Below, one piece after another: positions 1 to 5,154 of a DNA stretch of 8,300 nt. The notes beneath the pieces were generated by a model. It was not told the origin of the DNA, ran no database searches, and worked only from the letters and a program-made list of their open reading frames with translations. The stretch is from Desulfonatronum sp. (GTDB lineage: Bacteria; Desulfobacterota; Desulfovibrionia; Desulfovibrionales; Desulfonatronaceae): assembly GCA_007127655.1 (NCBI GenBank), contig SKYX01000384.1, forward strand, positions 1-8,300. Direction: 5' to 3'. Made by a program: the position numbers and the translations under genes. Within the stretch, counting starts at the first letter, position 1. Every line of letters begins with the position of its first letter.

Positions 1-133
1 CCTTCATCGGCATGACCTCCCGCAACAGGTCGGCGTAGTCCGTCAGGGCGCGCTGGGCCGCGACGGAAAGATCGGGAAACGGCGCGCCGGAGGAGCCGGG
101 GGTGTCGGCGGAGGGAGATGAGGCGTCAGACAT
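1..133 (-). CDS. N-terminus of an unidentified protein, cut by the left edge
   Basis: The ATG at 133-131 opens a frame with no stop to the window edge, giving 44 residues. They begin MSDASSPSADTPGSSGAPFP and continue into a probably helical segment (AAQRALTDYADLLREVMPMK). The first 20 or so residues are rich in Ser, Pro, Gly and Ala and look like a disordered tail. The ATG lies inside the last codons of the upstream ferredoxin/ASKHA gene, an 8-bp overlap, which suggests co-transcription and translational coupling. I do not recognise the family with certainty. The helical start faintly recalls Rsm22-type methyltransferases of sulfate reducers, but no catalytic motif is in the window, so the product should be treated as unknown. 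Confidence 0.6.
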   Translation of the reverse strand, partial: MSDASSPSADTPGSSGAPFPDLSVAAQRALTDYADLLREVMPMK

Positions 134-1856
134 GGCGAAAGACCAACCTTTGGGTGTAGTGTGAAAAAAAATCCGGTTCCTGGCCGATGTTCAGGGTCGT
201 GATCATCGGCGCGGTCCTTTCGATCCAGTCCCTGGCCTCGGGGTTGTTTACCAGCAAGGCAGCCCCGGCCAGGGAGCTGTTGCCCACGGGGTGGATCCGA
301 CGTCGGTAGCCGGGCGGGACGAAACCCAGTTCCTCCAGGGCGGAAAGATCCGCATGCTCGCCCAGGGCCCCGGCGAGATACACGGCTCGCAGCGCTTCCG
401 GGCTCAGACCGCCCTCGGCCAGCAGTCGGGAAAAGGCCAGGTTGAAGGCCGCCTTGACCTTGAGCACCTCCTCCACGTCGCGCCCGGTCAGGTACACGTC
501 CGGACCGAGCAAAAAGCGCCGTTCACCATCCTGTTCCGCCAAGCCCAATTCGACCCGCCGAGCCAGCGGGCTGTCCCCTGCCGCGAAGCCTCCGGTGCGG
601 TCCAGGAGCCCGAGGCGCAGCAGCCCGGCCAGCAGGGACAGGTAGCCGGTCCCTGAAATCCGCTGCCGATCCGGTTTTTCCTGGGCCCCGCTTTTTTTTT
701 CCGTGTCCGAGTTCCCCCCGTCAGGGTCTTCAAGGGGCCGGGGCCGCAGCCCAAACGGCGTCACGGCCACGTCCACCCAGACTCCGGGCAGGGCCGTCGC
801 GCCACAGGACATGCCGATGCCTTCCAAAGCCGGCCCCATGGGCACGCTGGCAGCCAGGTACTGCTCCGGCCCGAGGGCCAGAATGAATTCGCCGTTGGTT
901 CCCAGGTCCGCCAGGAGGAAGGGATAGGCCGGAGGGGTGGAGGCGGTGAAATGCAGGGCCGTCAGTCCGGCGCTGAGGTCGCCGCCGATGAACGGCGCGG
1001 GTTGCGGCGGAATGTAGGTTCGCCCACTCTCGGGGCTTCCTTCGGCATTTCCGGGAGCGTCATGATTCGATAATTCCGGCGACGTTTCCTGAAAAGGCAG
1101 TCTGGTCCAGAAACCGCCTGCATGGGGCTTCTGGTACGGGGCCGCGGCCAGCCCCTTCAGCGGCCATTCCAGCAGCAGGGCGGTCATCACCGTGTTTCCG
1201 GCCACGCAGATCCGCTCCACCGGAGCAGGCAGGGCCATGGTCAGTTCGCGCAACCGTCGCGACACCACGTCCCGGAGCATCCGGGCGTTGTCCGGAGCGG
1301 CCAGGGCGAATCCCAGCCGGGACATCACCTCGCTGCCCGCGGCCAGCTGCGGATTGAGTTCCCGCCCCTGGGCCAGGACACCCTTGTCGTCCAGGAGTTG
1401 CCAGTGCAGGCTGGTGGTCCCCAGATCCACGGCCAGGGCCAATGAGCCGCTGACGGCCCGGTTCGGGGCGATCCTTGGCGTTTTGAAAGCCCCGGCGGAT
1501 TCAGCGGAATTTTCAGGAAACGTGAATGGCAGCCGGACCCTCAGTCCACCTTCGGCTTGGCGACGGCAGGCCAGGCGTCCGCCTTGCTCCAGGATCTCCG
1601 GGGCCAGGGTCGCCCGTTCGTCCGTCGTTGGTTCGTCCGGCGTTGGCTCGTCCGGCGACGGCTCGGAATCGCCTGTCACATACACCAGGCAATGGCCGCA
1701 CCGCCCCAGGCCGCTGCAAAACGGCTTCGTGGGCCAAAGTCCTTCCAGAAACAGGGCTTGGGCCAGGGGGTGCTTGGGGGTGGCCCGGATCAAGCGCGTC
1801 CGCCCCTCGGCGTCCTCGATGGCGAGCACGTCGGCCGCGCCGGATTCGCTGGTCAC
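126..1856 (-). CDS. [2Fe-2S]/ASKHA-domain protein, RACo-like corrinoid activation family (DUF4445)
   Basis: The family is typified by RACo, the ATP-dependent reductive activator of corrinoid proteins, which returns inactive Co(II) cobalamin to Co(I) in methyl-transfer pathways. With a GTG start at 1856 the product is 576 residues. A plant-type [2Fe-2S] domain has Cys47, Cys53, Cys56 and Cys97 (C-x5-C-x2-C-x40-C). The ASKHA part follows, with VDLGTT at about 143-148, GNT at 220-222, IGGDLSAG at 290-297, ADLGTNGEF at 316-324, GPALEGIGMSCGA at 341-353, AGALGEH at 495-501 and VGNSSLAG at 524-531. An ATG at 1946 in the same frame would place 30 residues inside the zinc-ribbon gene, so I prefer the GTG, which starts 4 bases after that gene's stop. 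The Shine-Dalgarno is poor (GGAG about 13 bases upstream). Two insertions stand out: a DEPT-rich repeat between the third and fourth Cys, and a hydrophilic stretch at about 375-398 encoded across an A9 tract. No corrinoid protein or methyltransferase is in view, so the partner is unknown. Confidence 0.88.
   Translation of the reverse strand: MTSESGAADVLAIEDAEGRTRLIRATPKHPLAQALFLEGLWPTKPFCSGLGRCGHCLVYVTGDSEPSPDEPTPDEPTTDERATLAPEILEQGGRLACRRQAEGGLRVRLPFTFPENSAESAGAFKTPRIAPNRAVSGSLALAVDLGTTSLHWQLLDDKGVLAQGRELNPQLAAGSEVMSRLGFALAAPDNARMLRDVVSRRLRELTMALPAPVERICVAGNTVMTALLLEWPLKGLAAAPYQKPHAGGFWTRLPFQETSPELSNHDAPGNAEGSPESGRTYIPPQPAPFIGGDLSAGLTALHFTASTPPAYPFLLADLGTNGEFILALGPEQYLAASVPMGPALEGIGMSCGATALPGVWVDVAVTPFGLRPRPLEDPDGGNSDTEKKSGAQEKPDRQRISGTGYLSLLAGLLRLGLLDRTGGFAAGDSPLARRVELGLAEQDGERRFLLGPDVYLTGRDVEEVLKVKAAFNLAFSRLLAEGGLSPEALRAVYLAGALGEHADLSALEELGFVPPGYRRRIHPVGNSSLAGAALLVNNPEARDWIERTAPMITTLNIGQEPDFFSHYTQRLVFRHV
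1618..1662. repeat. Three tandem 15-bp units inside the ferredoxin domain
   Basis: Three adjacent 15-bp units can be read at 1618-1632, 1633-1647 and 1648-1662. The first two differ at one base and the third at a few. Because 15 is a multiple of 3, the array stays in frame and encodes the SPDEPTPDEPTTDE stretch on the minus strand. It lies between the third and fourth iron-sulfur cysteines of the corrinoid-activation-type protein and explains its wide C-x40-C spacing. Confidence 0.8.
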
Positions 1857-1860
1857 CGGA

Positions 1861-1974
1861 TTACTTCTGCTCCTGCTTGGCCATGGTCCCCTTCTCGCCG
1901 CACTTGGGACACTTCTGGGGTTTGCATCGGCCTTCCTTCTTTTCACCGCACTTGGAGCAAATGAATTCCGCCAC
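1861..1974 (-). CDS. 37-residue double-CxxC zinc-ribbon protein
   Basis: A GTG start at 1974 gives a 37-residue, Lys-rich protein beginning MAEFICSKCGEKKEGRC and ending in TAA at 1861. It has two CxxC knuckles, Cys6-x2-Cys9 and Cys22-x2-Cys25, plus Cys17. This is the pattern of a minimal zinc ribbon or rubredoxin-like metal site. A strong AAGGAG Shine-Dalgarno six bases upstream supports the start, as does the fact that the next gene starts right after the stop. Small proteins of this type are common in sulfate-reducing deltaproteobacteria, but I know of no assigned function. Being immediately upstream of the [2Fe-2S]/ASKHA gene, it is probably co-expressed with it and may serve as a metal-binding or redox accessory; that role is inference. 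The gene is easily missed because it is short and starts with GTG. Confidence 0.8.
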   Translation of the reverse strand: MAEFICSKCGEKKEGRCKPQKCPKCGEKGTMAKQEQK

Positions 1975-1980
1975 GGGGTT

Positions 1981-1986
1981 CTCCTT
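1981..1986 (-). promoter_or_regulatory. Shine-Dalgarno AAGGAG for the zinc-ribbon gene
   Basis: On the minus strand AAGGAG is followed by a six-base spacer (AACCCC) and then GTG. It is the clearest ribosome binding site in this part of the window and fixes the start of the 37-residue gene at 1974. Confidence 0.8.
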
Positions 1987-2070
1987 GTCGTTTGGGGTGT
2001 TGAGGTTGAATGTTTACATCCACTTTGCCTTCAAAAAGGATATCCTCAGGTCAGTCACGCATTGAGGCCG

Positions 2071-2159
2071 GATCGAAATCGGTATTGAAATCGAAATCGA
2101 GAAAAGCAGGTGCGTCATTAATTTACGCCGATACCGATTTCGATCTCGATTTCGATTTC
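2071..2159. repeat. Cluster of CGAAAT-hexamer repeats with two interleaved 15-bp inverted repeats
   Basis: This intergenic stretch lies between the zinc-ribbon gene and the secreted-protein gene. It is built from the hexamer CGAAAT and its complement. Two perfect 15-bp inverted repeats are present: 2071-2085 with 2131-2145, and 2087-2101 with 2145-2159. They are interleaved (A-B...A'-B'), so only one pair can form a hairpin at a time. The AT-rich centre at about 2115-2126 separates the arms. A related copy lies at 4450-4467. It could be a dispersed intergenic repeat, a protein-binding array or an alternating RNA structure; the sequence does not decide between these. The rest of the gap from 1975 to 2207 holds no gene and no convincing promoter. 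Confidence 0.85.
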
Positions 2160-2207
2160 GACCCAGAGTTGTCCCCTGGCTGTTGAATGTGTGGAAGGTA
2201 TGCGCCC

Positions 2208-3107
2208 CTATTCCAGGCCGAACGTGACCGGTTGCTCTTGAAAATACTGGCGAAGGTGGTGCTCCAGGGCTTCCCGGTCCATGGTCACGATCCGCCAATT
2301 GGCCTGGTATCGGCCCGACTGGACCGATACGCCCAGCAGGTCGATGGTGTCCATGGAGACATCCAGGCTTCGCAGGTGGCGGTCAAAGGCCTGGATGTCC
2401 CCGGCGGAACGCCATCCCTGGGTGACCAGGGTTACCGCGTCTTCGAAGCCTCCACGAACCCGGTCCAACCGGAAGTAATTGCCCCACAGGGCGGCCCAGG
2501 TTTCCGGCAGGTCTCGTCCCGCCGCGGTCCAGATCATGCCCTCGTAATCCAGTACGCCTTGCCACCCGCCTTCACTCAAAAGCGCCAGACGCAGAATCAG
2601 GGAGTCCGAGCCGTCGTCGCGCATACCGGAGAGCTGCTCCAATGTCCGGATCACGTCCAATTGCTCCGGCGCCAGACCCTGGGGTTCGAGTCGGTAGCCG
2701 ATCTGGTGGTCCCGTGTGTAATATGTGCCCAAAGCCCGCAGGAAGTCACGCAACGCCTCCCGGTTGACCCGGACATTCAGGTGCAGGACCGCGCCCCATT
2801 CCGTGGGCAGATATTCGATTTCTTCCCAGCCCAGGACGTACTCTTCGGCCCGGGACTCCAGAATCCGCTCCAACGCGGCCTTTCGTCCTTCGCTCAGTTC
2901 TCCCCGTAACAGAACCTCCGCCTCCTGAGCCACCCCTTGAGCCAAAGCCTGGCGCAGGGCGGAAGGGCGGGGCTCCGAAACCCCGGCTTCATCGACTTCC
3001 ACGAAGATACGCACGTCCTGCCCGGCCAGGGAGAGCGTAGGCAGACTGGCAATAAGAACGGCCATCAGCGTGGTGATCAACCATGTTTTGGGGCTGTTGC
3101 TTCGCAA
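2208..3107 (-). CDS. Exported protein of unknown function with cleavable signal peptide
   Basis: I choose the TTG at 3107 because an AAAGGAG Shine-Dalgarno lies eight bases upstream; the in-frame ATG at 3128 lies before that site and would translate through it. The product is 299 residues. The N-terminus has a short polar part with Lys7, a hydrophobic core at about 10-24, and an SLA-GQ signal-peptidase I type site after residue 28, so the mature protein should be periplasmic or secreted. No lipobox cysteine follows. The mature protein begins DVRIFVEVDEAG and carries an Ala/Glu/Leu-rich helical region, then a beta-rich stretch (VLHLNVRVN). This recalls the N-terminal module of FlgT or DUF2066-type periplasmic proteins, but the resemblance is weak and I assign no function. 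It is flanked by two different repeat families and probably has its own promoter. Confidence 0.8.
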   Translation of the reverse strand: MRSNSPKTWLITTLMAVLIASLPTLSLAGQDVRIFVEVDEAGVSEPRPSALRQALAQGVAQEAEVLLRGELSEGRKAALERILESRAEEYVLGWEEIEYLPTEWGAVLHLNVRVNREALRDFLRALGTYYTRDHQIGYRLEPQGLAPEQLDVIRTLEQLSGMRDDGSDSLILRLALLSEGGWQGVLDYEGMIWTAAGRDLPETWAALWGNYFRLDRVRGGFEDAVTLVTQGWRSAGDIQAFDRHLRSLDVSMDTIDLLGVSVQSGRYQANWRIVTMDREALEHHLRQYFQEQPVTFGLE

Positions 3108-3115
3108 GACGTTGT

Positions 3116-3122
3116 CTCCTTT
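3116..3122 (-). promoter_or_regulatory. Shine-Dalgarno AAAGGAG for the secreted-protein gene
   Basis: AAAGGAG on the minus strand is followed by an eight-base spacer (ACAACGTC) and TTG. It overlaps codons 3-5 of the longer ATG reading at 3128, so it argues for the TTG start at 3107. Confidence 0.7.
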
Positions 3123-3194
3123 CTTCATATGGATCAATATTTTCGATTTATTCGGTTGGGATGGCCTGGAATCTGTTGACAATATTGAAGAATG

Positions 3195-3412
3195 GAATCA
3201 CCTGCTTTGCTTAATGCACTGGGTACGCCAAGAAGATATTTTGCCTTCTGCTGGAAAGATGCGGAAGGCAAAAGGCTCGCCGCCTGACAGCGTTTTAAAT
3301 TCCTGCCGAAAGGGAGGGGCAATGTTTTTGGAAAGCAGTTTTTTCCCTGCTTTCCAGAATCTATTTCTTGGCGACCCTGGCACCTTAAGCGACCAACGGG
3401 AGCGGGCGGTTC
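3195..3412 (+). repeat. MITE-like structured repeat, copy 1 (218 bp)
   Basis: This is one of two full-length copies; the other is at 6674-6894. The ends are imperfect inverted repeats: GAATCACCTGCT at 3195-3206 against AGCGGGCGGTTC at 3401-3412. The closing arms keep pairing inward, for example CGCCAAGAA at 3226-3234 with TTCTTGGCG at 3365-3373. Inside are three hairpins. The first pairs 3239-3251 with 3261-3273 over 13 bp around the loop TGGAAAGAT. The second pairs 3302-3307 with 3312-3317. The third pairs 3326-3338 with 3347-3359 over 13 bp. Homology to copy 2 continues past the end to about 3442. The copy fills most of the 345-bp gap between miaA and the secreted-protein gene. I see no protein-coding potential in it. 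The strand is set so that both copies read the same way. Confidence 0.85.
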
Positions 3413-3452
3413 ATTTTTCAAATCAATCAGCCGGGTGAACCAATTTTTCGGA

Positions 3453-4421
3453 TCAGCCCGGAGTCCGGACCCGGCTTGCGGTAAGGGCTTCCACGAGGCG
3501 GATAACCGCGGCCTGGTCTCCGGCCGTGACCCAGTGGACCTCGGGGATGTTGTTGAACCACGTTTCCTGGCGCTTGGCGTAGGCCCTGGTCCGGAACAGC
3601 CAGAGGTCCTTGGCTTCTTCAAGGCTGCTCTCTCCGCGCAGATGGGCCAGCAGTTCGCGGCAGCCGATGCCGGAAAAGCCCGGGGCTTCAGGGTTCGGAC
3701 AACCTTCCCAGGCTCGCTGGATTTCCCGGATCGCCCCCAGCTCCAGCATCACGTCGATCCGGCGGGCCAAACGGTCGTGCAGTTCCGGCCGGGGCAGGCG
3801 CAGGCCGATGATGAACAGCTCCAGGCCCTGGGCGGAGCGAGCATGTGCATGCCACCAGGACAGGGGGTGTCCGGAGGACTGGAAGACTTCCAGGGCCCGG
3901 CAAACCCGCTGCCGGTCCCGAGGGTGAATCCGGGCCGCGTAGTCCGGGTCCACGTCGCTCAGCTGGGCGTGCAGGGCTTCGGGACCGCGGGCCTCGCAAT
4001 CCCTGAGCACCGCTTCGCGTACCTGGGCGGGCACGTCCGGAATATCCGCCAATCCTCCGGCCAGGGCGCGCAGGTACAGGCCCGTGCCGCCCACCAGAAC
4101 GGGCATGCGGCCACTCGCCCGATCATTTTCCCGACCATTCTCTTGGCAAGACGCCACCGCTTTTCGAGCCTCGTCCATGAACCTGCCCGCGGAAATGGTT
4201 TCTTCCATGGCCAGGAACCCGTAGAGCAGGTGCGGACATTGGGCCTGTTCCGCAGCGTCCGGCTGGGCGGTGATGATCGGCACGGCCCGGTAGACCTGGC
4301 GTGAATCCGCGTTGATCACGGTCACCGGAAAATGCCGGGCCAATGCCAGGGCCGCGGCTGTCTTGCCGGTTCCGGTGGCCCCCACCAGGCAGACGATGGG
4401 CGTGAGGTGATCGCGGAGCAT
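3453..4421 (-). CDS. miaA: tRNA dimethylallyltransferase MiaA
   Basis: MiaA transfers the dimethylallyl group from dimethylallyl diphosphate to N6 of A37 in tRNAs that read UNN codons, the first step of (methylthio)isopentenyladenosine formation in the cytoplasm. The 322-residue product matches the usual length of about 300-320. The P-loop is GATGTGKT at 14-21, followed by NADSRQVYR at 37-45 with the catalytic/substrate Asp39 and Ser40. VGGTGLYLRAL begins at 110, and the RTRAYAKRQETWF block lies near the C-terminus. I start at the ATG at 4421 because the signature starts right after it; in-frame extension to 4493 adds an Arg-rich stretch encoded by the CGAAAT repeat. A polar insertion at about 93-105 precedes MPVLVGG. 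The gene lies 199 bp downstream of coaD. Its own Shine-Dalgarno is weak (AAGG), and a short frame with a good one sits just upstream. Confidence 0.97.
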   Translation of the reverse strand: MLRDHLTPIVCLVGATGTGKTAAALALARHFPVTVINADSRQVYRAVPIITAQPDAAEQAQCPHLLYGFLAMEETISAGRFMDEARKAVASCQENGRENDRASGRMPVLVGGTGLYLRALAGGLADIPDVPAQVREAVLRDCEARGPEALHAQLSDVDPDYAARIHPRDRQRVCRALEVFQSSGHPLSWWHAHARSAQGLELFIIGLRLPRPELHDRLARRIDVMLELGAIREIQRAWEGCPNPEAPGFSGIGCRELLAHLRGESSLEEAKDLWLFRTRAYAKRQETWFNNIPEVHWVTAGDQAAVIRLVEALTASRVRTPG

Positions 4422-4428
4422 TTTGGCC

Positions 4429-4485
4429 TTAATTCCCGCCCGCTGTCTGAATCGGTATCGAAATCGATTGATATTTGACCAACAT
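4429..4485 (-). CDS. Possible 18-codon leader frame upstream of miaA
   Basis: An AGGAG Shine-Dalgarno with an eight-base spacer precedes an ATG at 4485. That ATG opens an 18-codon frame, MLVKYQSISIPIQTAGGN, which ends in TAA at 4429. The stop is seven bases before the miaA ATG, which has only a weak site of its own, so termination and re-initiation could feed miaA. Codons 5 to 13 are made of the CGAAAT-family repeat. An alternative is that the repeat landed between an old ribosome binding site and miaA, and the frame is accidental. No regulatory function is shown by the sequence alone. Confidence 0.3.
   Translation of the reverse strand: MLVKYQSISIPIQTAGGN
4450..4467. repeat. Isolated copy of the CGAAAT-family repeat in the miaA leader
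   Basis: The 18 bases at 4450-4467 match 2078-2095 with a single difference (AATCGGTAT, then C instead of T, then GAAATCGA). The two sites are about 2.4 kb apart, so this is a dispersed family and not a single local duplication. It lies between the last good Shine-Dalgarno and the start codon of miaA. Confidence 0.75.
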
Positions 4486-4554
4486 GGGGGCATCTCCTGA
4501 ACACCCGGACATTTGCTGGGTTGGTATCATAACGTTGTCACTGAGAACGGAATT

Positions 4555-4611
4555 GCCCTTGGGCAGGCCTCCGAAAGTTTGACTACCTGGGTACGCGCCA
4601 AACCCAAGGGC
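4555..4611 (-). other. Inverted repeat between coaD and miaA
   Basis: GCCCTTGGG at 4555-4563 is a perfect 9-bp inverted repeat of CCCAAGGGC at 4603-4611, with 39 bases between. A shorter GTTTG/CAAAC pair nests inside it. It begins nine bases after the coaD stop in the direction of transcription. It could be a terminator, an attenuator or an mRNA-stabilising hairpin. No T-run follows on the minus strand, so a standard intrinsic terminator is unlikely. Confidence 0.45.
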
Positions 4612-4620
4612 TGTTCCTGC

Positions 4621-5130
4621 TCAGTTCTTGCTCGTTCCATACTTTTGATGCAGTCGGCGCAGCACGGGTTCCGGTACCAGGCCCTGGACGTCTCCGTGCA
4701 GCTTGGCCGCTTCCTTGATGATCGTCGAACTGATGTACAACCACTTATAATCGGTCATCAGAAACATGGTCTGCAAGCCGCGATTCAGGCGGCGATTCAT
4801 CAGGGCCATCTGAAATTCGTACTCAAAGTCCGACGTCGCCCGCAACCCGCGCAGAATGACGCTGCCGCCGCGCTCTCGGACATAGTCCACCAGCAGTCCC
4901 TGGAACCCCTCGCCGATGACCCGCGGTTCCGGTGCGAAAACTTCGTCGATCATTTCCAGGCGCTCTTCCAGGGAGAACAGCGGGGTCTTGGGCGTATCCC
5001 AGGCCACGGCCACGATGATCTGGTCAAAGACCTCCAGTCCGCGCCGGATCAGGCTGACGTGGCCGTTGGTCAGGGGGTCGAAGGTGCCAGGGTAGACGGC
5101 AATGCGTTTTTTGCAGAAATTTTTGTCCAT
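4621..5130 (-). CDS. coaD: Phosphopantetheine adenylyltransferase CoaD
   Basis: CoaD joins ATP and 4'-phosphopantetheine to give dephospho-CoA and pyrophosphate, the penultimate step of coenzyme A synthesis in the cytoplasm. From the ATG at 5130 the product is 169 residues, near the usual 160. The nucleotidyltransferase signature GTFDPLTNGH with its T-x-G-H motif lies at about 14-23. LRGLRATSDFEYEFQMALMN follows in mid-protein, and ISSTIIKE, which matches the family ISSTxVRE motif, is in the C-terminal half. An in-frame GTG at 5148 would add six residues and overlap the rsmD stop as GTGA; neither start has a clear Shine-Dalgarno. The rsmD-coaD order is a widely conserved pair, so the two are very probably co-transcribed. 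Confidence 0.97.
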   Translation of the reverse strand: MDKNFCKKRIAVYPGTFDPLTNGHVSLIRRGLEVFDQIIVAVAWDTPKTPLFSLEERLEMIDEVFAPEPRVIGEGFQGLLVDYVRERGGSVILRGLRATSDFEYEFQMALMNRRLNRGLQTMFLMTDYKWLYISSTIIKEAAKLHGDVQGLVPEPVLRRLHQKYGTSKN

Positions 5131-5134
5131 TTTG

Positions 5135-5154
5135 GGTTCACGGTTCACGGTTCA
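5135..5154. repeat. Three tandem heptamers at the rsmD/coaD junction
   Basis: GGTTCAC on the plus strand (GTGAACC in the coding direction) occurs three times with a period of seven, at 5135, 5142 and 5149, the last copy partial. The array contains the rsmD stop and the alternative coaD GTG start. Because seven is not a multiple of three, gain or loss of a unit would move the rsmD stop and change the overlap with coaD. Confidence 0.75.

Noticed and set aside
1857..1946. Thirty-residue N-terminal extension of the ASKHA protein from the ATG at 1946
   Set aside because: It lies wholly inside the zinc-ribbon gene in another frame, is Arg/Ser/Pro-rich shadow sequence, and has no Shine-Dalgarno of its own. 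The GTG at 1856 is preferred.
1192..2088. Plus-strand 298-codon open frame
   Set aside because: It is a GC-rich shadow antisense to the ASKHA and zinc-ribbon genes, with Arg/Ser/Pro-biased composition and no recognisable domain.
2071..2159. CRISPR array
   Set aside because: The repeats are hexamer-based and contiguous or inverted, without regular spacers of unique sequence.
3132..3190. TCAATATT/AATATTGA inverted repeat as an operator for the secreted-protein gene
   Set aside because: The 8-bp AT-rich arms lie about 39 bases apart, which chance explains easily; no promoter could be placed relative to them.
3176..3205. TTGACA at 3176-3181 as a plus-strand -35 box
   Set aside because: No -10-like hexamer lies at the right distance, and no plus-strand gene lies downstream.
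3326..3359. Hairpin 3 of the repeat as an intrinsic terminator for miaA or smr
   Set aside because: The stem is strong, but a continuous T-run does not follow it on either strand, and the same hairpin is part of a larger conserved element.
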